Shown piece after piece: positions 1 through 7,089 of a DNA stretch of 16,112 nt. The notes beneath the pieces were generated by a model. That model saw only the letters and a list, made by a program, of their open reading frames with translations. It did no database searches and was not told the origin of the DNA. The stretch is from Phycisphaerae bacterium (lineage in GTDB: Bacteria; Planctomycetota; Phycisphaerae; UBA1845): positions 1-16,112 of the forward strand of contig BQJS01000106.1 in NCBI GenBank assembly GCA_021604825.1, read 5' to 3'. Position 1 is the first letter of the stretch. Every line of letters begins with the position of its first letter. Both the position numbers and the translations under genes were made by a program.

Positions 1-733
1 GAAACGATGACGGAAACACCCGAGGAAAAATGGTCGCAATGATGCTGAACGCCCATGCCGCAACCACCCCGATCGAGATCAGCGTGAACATGTTCAGGTT
101 CCACGTCACGATCGAGTTGTACCCGCGCACGAAGAACGGCCAACCCGCCCAAAGCACGACCGGCGTGGCCAGTGCCATTTCGATCCAACGGGCCAAGCTT
201 TGCCCGAGCCATTGTTGGACTGGGAGGCCAACCAGTGGTCCCATCGCCAGGATCACGACGGGCGTGGTCAACGCCGCGCCGATCAAGAATCGCCGCGACA
301 TATCTCTCAATTCGACATCGTCTTCTTCGCCCTCTCCGGCGATGACCGTCATCGGCTCCAGTGCCATGCCACACTTGGGGCAGGCTCCAGGTTCATCGCG
401 CACAATTTCTGGATGCATGGGGCAAGTGTAGATTGTTCCCCTTGGATCAGCGCCCAATTCGATCTTCTCGGTCGCCGTCGCCTTACGCTCATGATCATGC
501 GGCTGAGAGTCTATCGTCGCGGGCGCCGGGTCCGCCCCCGTGTATTTGCTTGGGGTGTCGCGAAATGATTTGGCGCAGTTGGAACTGCAAAAGTAGTAGG
601 TGTTCTTGGCGTGCTTGAGCGAGTCGGCCGCCTCATTGCGATGGATCGTCATCCCGCAGACCGGGTCGACAACGCTGGAGTCCGACGACGGTGAATCGGA
701 CCGCTTGTGTTGATCATGCTCTTCCTTCGCCAT
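1..733 (-). CDS. copA: Copper-translocating P-type ATPase, N-terminal part (gene cut by left window edge)
   Basis: This is the first 244 residues of a P1B-type ATPase that pumps Cu(I)/Ag(I) out of the cytoplasm; the catalytic DKTGT region lies beyond the edge. A YHS domain at about 21-66 has C26, C49 and C53. An HMBD at about 101-128 (TCPMHPEI...CPKCGM) has C104, H107, C118 and C121. Membrane helices follow at about 150-172, 182-202 and 214-235; the last contains WNLNMFTLISIG, typical of the family. The ATG at 731-733 is preceded by GAAGGA (739-744), and an in-frame stop at 743-745 excludes a longer start. YHS plus HMBD at the N-terminus, instead of CxxC HMA domains, is a known variant. The metal (Cu, Ag or another) cannot be fixed without the missing transmembrane CPC region. 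It lies downstream of arsR, the lipoprotein gene and the small ORF on the same strand, separated from them by a structured 336-nt leader. Confidence 0.93.
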   Translation of the reverse strand, partial: MAKEEHDQHKRSDSPSSDSSVVDPVCGMTIHRNEAADSLKHAKNTYYFCSSNCAKSFRDTPSKYTGADPAPATIDSQPHDHERKATATEKIELGADPRGTIYTCPMHPEIVRDEPGACPKCGMALEPMTVIAGEGEEDDVELRDMSRRFLIGAALTTPVVILAMGPLVGLPVQQWLGQSLARWIEMALATPVVLWAGWPFFVRGYNSIVTWNLNMFTLISIGVVAAWAFSIIATIFPRVFPSSF

Positions 734-884
734 TTCGTTCCTTCATTTCCGTGACGTCATCTCCAACGCCCTCGGAGCCGCCGACGACGGCATCAATTGG
801 CAAACCTCCACGGCCACGGGAATTCTCTCCTTCGTCGATTCGGTCAAACTTGCACCAGTGCGCCTTCACGCTAGCGGTCGAGGT

Positions 885-901
885 CCGCGCGGCAGGCGCG
901 G
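885..901. other. GC-rich stem-loop in the copA leader
   Basis: The arms CCGCGC (885-890) and GCGCGG (896-901) are perfectly complementary around the 5-nt loop GGCAG. It lies about 150 nt before the copA start on the minus strand. No U-run follows on either strand, so it is not a standard terminator. It may be part of a structured leader or chance in GC-rich DNA. Confidence 0.4.
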
Positions 902-981
902 GAACAGCGGAGGTGAAGATTGATGCAGACTCCGGGGGCGCATCAGTTGTGGACCGCAGCGCATTTGTTCGCTCAGCGACT

Positions 982-1018
982 CGCTTGCTCCTGTTGAACG
1001 CATTCAACGGAGCGAGCG
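982..1018. other. Long imperfect stem-loop A upstream of copA
   Basis: GTTGAA (993-998) and TTCAAC (1003-1008) pair around loop CGCA. The stem extends through GCTCC (987-991) with GGAGC (1009-1013) past one bulged base (992), then through CGCT (982-985) with AGCG (1015-1018) past one mismatch (986/1014). About 15 base pairs form. The outer right arm uses bases 1014-1018, which are also the start of stem-loop B, so the two cannot both form in full. Confidence 0.6.
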
Positions 1019-1043
1019 CAAGAACCGTTGGGTTCTTGCGCTC
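1014..1043. terminator. Perfect 13-bp hairpin B after the 27-aa ORF (terminator-like, no U-tract)
   Basis: The left arm 1014-1026 (GAGCGCAAGAACC) is perfectly complementary to 1031-1043 around loop GTTG. On the minus strand it begins 27 nt past the stop of the small membrane peptide and precedes copA. No T-run follows on the minus strand, and plus-strand flanking sequence is only CCCATTTG. It is therefore not a classic intrinsic terminator; Rho-dependent termination, RNA processing or 3'-end protection are alternatives. It shares bases 1014-1018 with stem-loop A. Confidence 0.5.
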
Positions 1044-1069
1044 CCCATTTGTAGTTGGAGCGGTCGCTT

Positions 1070-1153
1070 TTACACGGTCGGCAAGGAGAAACCGCCGAAC
1101 AAAAATACCATCGCCATCATCAATGCCATGAGAATTCCTCCAAAGCCATTCAT
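1070..1153 (-). CDS. 27-aa single-pass membrane peptide
   Basis: This short ORF encodes M-N-G-F-G-G followed by a hydrophobic, Met-rich stretch (ILMALMMAMVFLFGGF) and ends SLPTV. The helix covers about residues 6-22, enough for one membrane span. The ATG at 1151-1153 has a strong ribosome binding site, AAGGAG (complement of 1161-1166), with 7-nt spacing. It starts 29 nt after the Met/His-rich lipoprotein gene ends, so co-transcription is likely. Five of its 27 residues are Met (1, 9, 12, 13, 15), suggestive next to copper genes but only suggestive. No family is recognised. A longer overlapping frame at 714-1205 lacks this initiation signal and looks spurious. Confidence 0.6.
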   Translation of the reverse strand: MNGFGGILMALMMAMVFLFGGFSLPTV

Positions 1154-1182
1154 CTTTGTGCTCCTTATATGAGTAAAGAAAT

Positions 1183-2484
1183 CTAGCGGATGGGGAAACC
1201 GCCACCTGAGAAATGCGGTCCCATCATTCCAGAACGTGAGCCGTGCATGTGGCCTTCCACGCCACCGTTCGTCATGTGCGTTTGCATCCCGTCACTGATG
1301 ATGACCAGTTCTTCGGTGTCGCCGTCGCCGTCCAAGTCATCGACGTCGGGCGTGAGCGTACAGCCGTAGGTGCCGCCGCAAACGAAATCCTGGCCGAGAA
1401 AACCTGGTACCATCATCGTGTTGGGTACTGGGGTCTCATCGTCGAGGTGACAGCCCGCTGCATCGGGGTCTTCCAGTGAACCCATGCCAACAATCTCGGC
1501 GCATGGCAATTCTATAACAACAACCTCGCCTGCAGGCACAGTCGCATCCATCATGTTCTCGTCCAAGCCCATATGGCTCGCGATGTAGGCGGCATGAAAC
1601 TCAGCGTCCTGAATTGAATCGTTGCTGATTTGCAGCATCATGGTTCCATTGGGTGAGGCGAGATCAGCGTCGTCGTGGAAGCCCATCTGCTCCTCAGCGT
1701 GATCCGAATACCCCTCCATCATCATGCCACCGAAGCCGGTGACCCCTCCTATTCTCTCTGCAACATTCAGCGCTCGTGCGCCCATGTTCGTCGCCGCATT
1801 ACCTTGGAAATGGGGCCCCATCATGCCCATGCCGAAACCGTGCCCGTGGCCGCCCGGTCCACCGTTTTGGAGGTGAAACTGCATGCCTTCACTCTGAATG
1901 ATAAGCTCCTCGGTATCACCGTCGCCATCGAGATCGTCCACGTCCGGCGTAAGGAAATGCTCGTACTCGCCACCGCACTCGAAATCCAGCCCCAGAAAAC
2001 CGGGCACCGCCATCGTGTTTGGCACAGTCTCGCCACTACCAAGAACGCAACCAACTTCACCGGGTGTTTCCAGCGGCCCCATGCCCACCATTTCCGCGCA
2101 GGGGATACTGACGGTCATTTCGCCGCCTGAGTTCACGTCGACGTTCATCATTTGTTCGCCAAGCCCTTCGTGACGCGCGAAGTAACTCAGTCTGAACTGG
2201 CAGTCTTCGTCTGATTCATTGTGCAGGCGTACTGTCATCTGGCCGCTTGAGGAGGCAAGATCCGCCGTACTATTGAATCCCATCTGATTGGGTGCATGGT
2301 CGCGGTAACCAGTCATACCCATGCCACCGAACCCATTCGCACCGCCGACGCTCGCTGCGACACGTTCCGCTTTGGCGGCTACATCACCAACATTGGCATC
2401 GCTCGATCCGGGTATCGTCGTACAGCCCCCCATCAACAATAGGGACGTAACAAACCCGGTCGTTCCGATCGCTCTGGCAAACAT
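1183..2484 (-). CDS. Putative metal-binding lipoprotein with two Met/His-rich repeats
   Basis: This 433-residue protein has a lipoprotein signal peptide with lipobox M-G-G-C (Cys21), so it is exported and lipidated. The rest is two tandem repeats, about residues 36-226 and 236-425. Each repeat has in order GFGG(M)xMxGYxDH, QMGF...ADLAS, a beta-rich stretch, IPCAE(M/I)VGMG, a second Cys, VPNTM(A/M)VPGFLG(L/Q)DF, a third Cys, the acidic loop DVDDLDGDGDTEEL, and a His/Met-rich tail ending GMMGPHF. Shared Cys pairs are C129/C328, C146/C345 and C170/C369; C95 and C375 are unpaired. The acidic loop resembles FG-GAP or EF-hand calcium loops (DxDxDG). Met, His and Asp richness beside arsR and copA suggests periplasmic copper binding or storage, but I recognise no named family. 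The ATG has GGAG 7 nt upstream. Confidence 0.85.
   Translation of the reverse strand: MFARAIGTTGFVTSLLLMGGCTTIPGSSDANVGDVAAKAERVAASVGGANGFGGMGMTGYRDHAPNQMGFNSTADLASSSGQMTVRLHNESDEDCQFRLSYFARHEGLGEQMMNVDVNSGGEMTVSIPCAEMVGMGPLETPGEVGCVLGSGETVPNTMAVPGFLGLDFECGGEYEHFLTPDVDDLDGDGDTEELIIQSEGMQFHLQNGGPGGHGHGFGMGMMGPHFQGNAATNMGARALNVAERIGGVTGFGGMMMEGYSDHAEEQMGFHDDADLASPNGTMMLQISNDSIQDAEFHAAYIASHMGLDENMMDATVPAGEVVVIELPCAEIVGMGSLEDPDAAGCHLDDETPVPNTMMVPGFLGQDFVCGGTYGCTLTPDVDDLDGDGDTEELVIISDGMQTHMTNGGVEGHMHGSRSGMMGPHFSGGGFPIR
1210..1779 (-). repeat. Intragenic repeat unit 2 of the Met/His-rich lipoprotein
   Basis: This encodes about residues 236-425, from NMGARALNVAERIGG to the second GMMGPHF. It aligns end to end with the upstream unit, with about half the residues the same by eye. 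Confidence 0.8.
1807..2379 (-). repeat. Intragenic repeat unit 1 of the Met/His-rich lipoprotein
   Basis: This encodes about residues 36-226, from AAKAERVAASVGGANGFGG to the first GMMGPHF. The tail of this unit is GGHGHGFGMGMM; in unit 2 it is EGHMHGSRSGMM. Confidence 0.8.
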
Positions 2485-2562
2485 TGAGTATCTCCAAACA
2501 AGCTAATGTGCCTGCAGCCTAATGATTCCGACGCGGAACCAGTCACCGAGGCAACGCGTAAT

Positions 2563-2916
2563 TCACGAACCCGATGGGCGTTTCGACACGCGGTCAAAAC
2601 GCGTTTTGATGCACAGCATGATTCCTTCCAGACCCGGTTCGGCGATTTCATAGAATGCGAAGCGCCCTTCCCGCCTGCTCGTCAACAGTCCCCGGTCTTT
2701 CATCAGACACAGATGTTCAGAGGCCATGTGGCTGGGGATTCCACACGCCTCCGCGAGCTCGCCGACGGTGAACTGTCCATTGAGAAGCATCTGCACGATG
2801 CGAAGCCGATGAGGGTGAGCAAGCGTTCGTAGGCAATGGGCCGCTTGGTCCAGCGTACGAAGGTCGATGAGTCCGTTTGTTTCGGCGCGGGTCATAGTAT
2901 CGATGTGTAGCCACAT
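2563..2916 (-). CDS. ArsR-family winged-helix metalloregulator
   Basis: This 117-residue protein has the ArsR/SmtB fold order: RTLAHPHRLRIVQMLL (about 31-45), the helix-turn-helix FTVGELAEACGIPSHMASEHLCLMKDRGLL (about 49-78, given in two parts: FTVGELAEACGIPSH and MASEHLCLMKDRGLL), and the wing SRREGRFAFYEI (about 80-91). Family members repress metal genes and release DNA on metal binding. Candidate ligands are C28, C58, H68, C70 and C102; the classic ELCVCDLC box is absent, so metal specificity is open. It is the first gene upstream of the lipoprotein gene (78-nt gap), fitting an autoregulated operon. The start is uncertain: ATG at 2916 overlaps an inverted repeat and lacks a good ribosome binding site, and Met8 (2895) is no better. 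Confidence 0.9.
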   Translation of the reverse strand: MWLHIDTMTRAETNGLIDLRTLDQAAHCLRTLAHPHRLRIVQMLLNGQFTVGELAEACGIPSHMASEHLCLMKDRGLLTSRREGRFAFYEIAEPGLEGIMLCIKTRFDRVSKRPSGS

Positions 2917-2917
2917 C
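2902..2917. promoter_or_regulatory. Possible ArsR operator: dyad across the arsR start
   Basis: GATGTG (2902-2907), a 4-bp spacer, then CACATC (2912-2917) form a perfect 6-bp dyad covering the first arsR codons. ArsR-family repressors commonly bind dyads near their own start. If it is the operator, translation may begin at Met8. It could also be chance. Confidence 0.3.
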
Positions 2918-3125
2918 TCGACATAACATGGAAGATAAGGGCGGCGACTGAGCTACCGCCGCAAGGCTTGCGGTCATCCGCATCCTTCTAATGATTCGAT
3001 GCAGGGAGCGGTTCCTTTCTTCCCGATGATTTCGTTTTTTTCTTGGGTCGTCGAGATTCCGGGAGCGCTGATTACGGAGAAGGGCAATCGGAGGTTTGCT
3101 GCAGGGCGAGATGAAGAGGCACGAA

Positions 3126-3980
3126 TTAGTGGCCGTGGCCGCCAGAGGGCTTGGATCGAGGCGCGATGGCGCTCATCACACTGGCCAGTTGATCCTCGTC
3201 AGTAATGCGACTTAGAACACAATGGCATGTTGACGGGTCAGTCAAGTGCACCATTCGCCACTCGCCAATCTGGACGGAGTGTCCCCGGTGCTTTCCGACG
3301 ACACACGGATAGTCCTTGTGCGTGCCAAAATTTTCTTTCTTTACTGGCGCGTGAAAGATCGTGGCCAGAAACTCACCATCGTTGCGCATGTACGAGGCCG
3401 CGATCCCCCGCGATCCCCCGAACTCGAGGCGGTATGTCCTTGCACGCCGCCAACCTCCCGGTAGGTCGGCTGGCACCTCAAAATCCAAATCGGGAGCGCT
3501 ACGCTGGGCGTTGGTTGGGTCAATAGACTGGCCGCTGTGGTGTGTGATGAAGCGATCGAAAGCCTCAACAGCACCCTCTGAGATTGAATCGAGTAATACG
3601 GTGAAGTCGACGGCGGCTGCTTGCGCGGGCTCGCCTCGACCGATCCAGAATGCTGAGAAGCCAATGATTCCTACGGCGGCTGCGATGCTTGCGGCTGCAC
3701 GGAATCTCCTGAATCTGCTCGGCCCTGGAAACTGCTGGAGTTGCACCATTTGTTCTGCCGGTCCTGCAGAATCGATCGAAGCCTCGATGGATTCCCAAAG
3801 TCCGGTTGGGGGATCGGCAGTTTGGGCCGCGGCAATTTGGTCGCGCATCGATTCAAGGTCCGCGAGCTCAGATGCGCAGAGTGAGCATTGCCTGATGTGG
3901 CTTTCAATTTCGGTACGCTCCGTTTCGGAGACTTCCCCATCGAAGAAACGGCCTAGTTTTTCGGGTTCGATGCACGACAT
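3126..3980 (-). CDS. Membrane anti-sigma factor with zinc finger and Cys/His-rich outer domain
   Basis: The 284-residue protein starts with an anti-sigma zinc finger (HxxxCxxC: H28, C32, C35), which binds a cognate ECF sigma factor in the cytoplasm. One membrane helix follows at about 95-114. The C-terminal part (about 125-284) is predicted outside the membrane and carries C226, H231, H234, H245, a C-H-C motif (252-254) and a terminal GGHGH. I recognise no named family for this outer domain. The gene lies 36 nt after the ECF sigma gene, the standard pair order, with AAAGGT about 10 nt before the ATG. Metal release or binding at the outer Cys/His residues as the signal is inference from the motifs and neighbourhood. 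About 209 nt separate its stop from the arsR start, with no gene seen there. Confidence 0.88.
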   Translation of the reverse strand: MSCIEPEKLGRFFDGEVSETERTEIESHIRQCSLCASELADLESMRDQIAAAQTADPPTGLWESIEASIDSAGPAEQMVQLQQFPGPSRFRRFRAAASIAAAVGIIGFSAFWIGRGEPAQAAAVDFTVLLDSISEGAVEAFDRFITHHSGQSIDPTNAQRSAPDLDFEVPADLPGGWRRARTYRLEFGGSRGIAASYMRNDGEFLATIFHAPVKKENFGTHKDYPCVVGKHRGHSVQIGEWRMVHLTDPSTCHCVLSRITDEDQLASVMSAIAPRSKPSGGHGH

Positions 3981-4016
3981 GACAAGGTCTACCTTTGAGA
4001 TTCGGTCTTGCCTCTA

Positions 4017-4574
4017 CTATGTTTGATGCGTGGAAGGAGCATCTTCTTCCGACGAATAGCTATTTTTCAGTACAGTTCGAAGCCTTCCGCGTGCACGGTT
4101 GAGCCGCGACGATACCGTCCCCTCGGCGCAGTCCAGTGTCTCTGCAATCGCCCGGTAATCATGCCCCACATCGTAACGCAGCAGGAGCATGGTCCGATCA
4201 AGGGGGTCAAGCAACGCCAAAGCGTCTTCAATGTCCATTCGGACGTCTGCGGCCTGATTGTCAGGTATTGAGGCGATTGCTTCACTCGTTGTGCAGGGCA
4301 CGCCGGCGTCACGGCCTCGCTTGCGAAGGTATTGCAGCGCCTCCGTGACGGCAATTCGATGAAGCCATGTGGCGACGGCTGCCCGCCCATCGAATTGACT
4401 GATCCGAGCGAAGGCTTTCAGATAGGTCGATTGAGCGAGGTCGCGTGCTGTTTCTTGATCGCGCGTGATGCGCACCAAGACCCGATGGATGCGAGCCGAC
4501 GTCTGCATATACAACTCGTGTCTCGCCTGCTGGTCGCCGCGACGACATCCTTCCAGGATCTCGGCTTCGGTCAT
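4017..4574 (-). CDS. ECF-type RNA polymerase sigma factor
   Basis: This 185-residue protein has region 2 (ETARDLAQSTYLKAFARI, then FDGRAAVATWLHRIA, about residues 40-85) and region 4 (LDPLDRTMLLLRYDVGHDY, then RAIAETLDCAEGTVSSRLNR with the helix-turn-helix, about 120-170). There is no region 1 or 3, as expected for ECF sigmas. It would direct polymerase to stress promoters when released by the anti-sigma factor encoded just downstream. I chose ATG at 4574 because GGAGTGGAG lies immediately upstream; a GTG three codons earlier (4583) is possible. It is divergent from the PepSY gene with 118 nt between them, so both may share regulation. Confidence 0.93.
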   Translation of the reverse strand: MTEAEILEGCRRGDQQARHELYMQTSARIHRVLVRITRDQETARDLAQSTYLKAFARISQFDGRAAVATWLHRIAVTEALQYLRKRGRDAGVPCTTSEAIASIPDNQAADVRMDIEDALALLDPLDRTMLLLRYDVGHDYRAIAETLDCAEGTVSSRLNRARGRLRTVLKNSYSSEEDAPSTHQT

Positions 4575-4668
4575 CTGCTCCACTCCACTGGCGTCGCGTG
4601 TACCGTGAGCACAACGTCTGCGCTAGGCGAAAGATACAGCATTTTTGAGTGACCGGACAGGGCCCGGC

Positions 4669-4692
4669 GACTGTCAGGATCGGATACATTCC
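4669..4692 (-). promoter_or_regulatory. Candidate ECF-type promoter for the sigma/anti-sigma pair
   Basis: On the minus strand GGAAT (complement of 4688-4692), a 16-bp spacer and GTC (complement of 4669-4671) resemble the GGAAC-N16-GTC layout of many ECF promoters. It would drive the sigma gene about 95 nt downstream and abuts the PepSY start codon. This is a short pattern match only. Confidence 0.22.
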
Positions 4693-5421
4693 ATGCATTG
4701 GAAGAAAAAGAGCTATCTCGTACATCGCTGGCTTGGGCTTCTAATCAGCATTCAGCTATTGGCATGGAGCGTTGGCGGGCTGGTCTTCAGTCTGCTGGAC
4801 ATCGAGAAAGTCCGTGGGAATCGTGATCGAGTGATGGCCTCACCGTCGGTCATCAATCCACAAGCTGGCATGCTGACGTCGGAACAAGCCGTGGCTTTAG
4901 CGAGACGCGAATTAGGTGATGTTGAAGTGACCGGGCTCGTACTGCGATCGCGCCAGGGTCGCCTCGTCTTTGACGTTTTGGGCCCTGAGAGTAGACCGCT
5001 TGCGGTAGTGAACGCAGATGACGGTGGCGTGAGCACAGATGTCGGTCCCAAAGCGGCCGGACTAATCGCTGCCGCTGACTTCCGTTTTACGACGCAGGTC
5101 GAAAGCGTGCAGTTGATCCAAGATGAAGCGCCCCTTGAATACCGCGGAAAACGCTTGCCTTCCTATCGCGTGGTTCTGGATCATGCGGAGGCACCACACA
5201 TTTACGTCTGTGCGGTTACCGGTGAGGTACTCGCGCGGCGCAACCAATCTTGGCGCATCTTTGATTTTTTCTGGATGCTTCACATCATGGGTTACAGCCA
5301 ACGCGAGGATTTCAATCATTGGCTGCTGACTGTCGCCAGCGCGCTGGCCGTAGCCACATCAGCGACGGGGATCCTGCTCTGGGGGCTGCGCCTGAGGCGC
5401 AAAAAGCAAGTGACACGATGA
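4693..5421 (+). CDS. PepSY-associated transmembrane protein
   Basis: The 242-residue protein opens with KKSYLVHRWLGLL and a membrane helix (about 13-35), then a large domain outside the membrane (about 36-200), then FDFFWMLHIMGYS and a second helix (about 211-235) ending in a basic tail (LRLRRKKQ). This matches PepSY_TM-type proteins, where the first helix carries an HRW motif and the second region an LH motif. These two His residues (H12 and H198 by my count) could be functional. Such proteins occur near iron, heme and copper genes; the exact role is not established here. The ATG at 4693 fits the N-terminus better than the upstream TTG at 4645. The gene is divergent from the ECF sigma gene and may belong to its regulon. 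Confidence 0.8.
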   Translation: MHWKKKSYLVHRWLGLLISIQLLAWSVGGLVFSLLDIEKVRGNRDRVMASPSVINPQAGMLTSEQAVALARRELGDVEVTGLVLRSRQGRLVFDVLGPESRPLAVVNADDGGVSTDVGPKAAGLIAAADFRFTTQVESVQLIQDEAPLEYRGKRLPSYRVVLDHAEAPHIYVCAVTGEVLARRNQSWRIFDFFWMLHIMGYSQREDFNHWLLTVASALAVATSATGILLWGLRLRRKKQVTR

Positions 5422-5452
5422 ATGATTAGCAGATATTGTTTGCGCGGCTGTC

Positions 5453-6901
5453 TCATTTTCGTTCAAACGCGAAGAACGTAACATCGTCGGGAAATGCGCT
5501 TGATTGTTGAAACGCAATTACGCTGTTGATTATCGCATTCACCTGGTCCTGAAGCGTAGCCTTCGCCGTGTGCTCAATAGCCCGCTGCAAGTTGTCGCGG
5601 CCAAAGAACTGATCGTTCTGATCGAAAACCTCGTGGACGCCGTCAGTGAATAGGTACACGCGGTCGCCGGCGGCCAGCGTGGCGTACGCTGCTTCGTAGC
5701 TCGATGATTCAACCACGCCGAGAGGCAACCCTCCGCAATCCAGATGTTCAATATGCCCACTTTGTCGTAAGACGATTGGCGGGTCGTGACCTGCGGAGAT
5801 GACCGAAAACCGCTCACTGTCAGCGTCAATGCAAAGTAGGAGGCTGGTTGCAAACTCACCGGCATAGCCAATCTCGACCAGTTCACGGTTGATTTCATGT
5901 GCTATTTCTTGAAGGTTCATACCGGACCGGGCGCACTGTCGAAATGCAGTTCTTAACAAAGCGGTGTTGAGCGCCGCTGGTATGCCGTGGCCGGACACAT
6001 CAAACATCGCCACCATGATCCGTCCGTCTGCGAGTTCGAGCACGTCAAAAAGATCTCCACCGATGCTCTCGGTCGGTTCGAAGAACTCCGCGAATTCTAG
6101 TGTGGGCAGGTTCGGCAATTGCTTGGGCAAGAGGCTACGCTGAATATCGCGGGCCCGCCGCATTGCGGATTGCTGAACACGGTCGTAAACGTGCAGCCTG
6201 TCTGCCATGTCGTTAATGCTCTTGGCCAGAAACTTGATTTCGCCCGATCCGCGTACCGGCGCACGTGCGCCGAAGTCGCGCGAACCGATGGAGGCCACAC
6301 TGCCGCATAATTCCGCAAGCGGCCGCCGCACCCAATGCCGAAACGCAATCGTGCTTCCTGCGAAAACGATGATGACGAGCACCGACGTAATGGCGACGGT
6401 TCGATTGCGCGTTGCCGCGAGAGCCGAACTTATGCTGTCCATTGACTGGGCTATGACAAGGCGCTCTCCATCCGCGAAATCGGTGATCGCCGCGAGAAAT
6501 GGCTGACCATTCACGTCGAGAACCAGCTGTGATCCGTCGACATGAGCAATCATCGCCGCTTCAAGATCATCATCCGCCCGATCATGAGCACGGGTGACGA
6601 TGCTGCCGCCAGTGTCCACGACAATGATGTGGTGTCCGGGAGATGCCGTAGGCCCCATCTGGTGGCAGTAATCATCGATGAAATGTTGAAAATCGTGTGG
6701 TGATGCAAGTTGGGCGTGGGCGACACGCAAGACACGCGCTTCTTCGGTGAGGCGTGCGTGAAGCGTAGTTACTGCACGTTGGCGCTCCGCTTGATACTCA
6801 ACTAGGGCGAACACGACGAACACAACAGCCATCAAAACATTGACGATCATCGCCCCCCGAAAAAACAGCGTGTCCCACCAGCGGATCTGTGATGTCTCCA
6901 T
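5453..6901 (-). CDS. HAMP-SpoIIE (RsbU-like) PP2C serine phosphatase
   Basis: The 482-residue protein has a membrane helix at about 15-34, a sensory domain at about 35-165, a second helix at about 168-188, a HAMP region to about 242, and a PP2C/SpoIIE phosphatase domain at about 268-481. Metal-binding acidic residues are visible: GGDLFD (D283), DVSGHG (D301), TDG (D420) and DD (472-473). RsbU-like phosphatases dephosphorylate anti-sigma antagonist proteins in partner-switching pathways. No STAS antagonist or RsbW-type kinase is in the window, so its target is unknown. I used ATG at 6901; an in-frame TTG at 6925 is possible and neither has a strong ribosome binding site. It converges with the PepSY gene (31-nt gap) and is divergent from the triple-YHS gene. 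Confidence 0.92.
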   Translation of the reverse strand: METSQIRWWDTLFFRGAMIVNVLMAVVFVVFALVEYQAERQRAVTTLHARLTEEARVLRVAHAQLASPHDFQHFIDDYCHQMGPTASPGHHIIVVDTGGSIVTRAHDRADDDLEAAMIAHVDGSQLVLDVNGQPFLAAITDFADGERLVIAQSMDSISSALAATRNRTVAITSVLVIIVFAGSTIAFRHWVRRPLAELCGSVASIGSRDFGARAPVRGSGEIKFLAKSINDMADRLHVYDRVQQSAMRRARDIQRSLLPKQLPNLPTLEFAEFFEPTESIGGDLFDVLELADGRIMVAMFDVSGHGIPAALNTALLRTAFRQCARSGMNLQEIAHEINRELVEIGYAGEFATSLLLCIDADSERFSVISAGHDPPIVLRQSGHIEHLDCGGLPLGVVESSSYEAAYATLAAGDRVYLFTDGVHEVFDQNDQFFGRDNLQRAIEHTAKATLQDQVNAIINSVIAFQQSSAFPDDVTFFAFERK

Positions 6902-7089
6902 GCGGCAACGCGTTCCTGAGTTCAAAAGTCAGTGTCCCATTTGTTGGTCAGAGGGATCTTTCCCCCAATTCTTGGATGCAATGGCGCGACGATTTCTTCC
7001 AATCTGATCGTGGGCGATCCGAATTCGGCGAGGCTTCTTGAATTTGAGTTGGAAGAAACTGGTGGGCAATATCATCCAACAGGGTAGAT

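Noticed and set aside
714..1205. 163-codon open frame on the minus strand across the copA leader
   Set aside because: It lacks a ribosome binding site, overlaps the 27-aa ORF and copA start in other frames, and its product looks low in structure. GC-rich DNA with palindromes easily leaves frames open.
2959..2973. CCGCAA-GGC-TTGCGG stem upstream of arsR
   Set aside because: A short 6-bp stem with no T-run; not convincing as a terminator of the anti-sigma gene or as an operator.
2717..2983. 88-codon minus-strand frame overlapping arsR
   Set aside because: Mostly antiparallel-free overlap with the clear ArsR frame and an Arg/Pro/Ser-rich product; a shadow frame.
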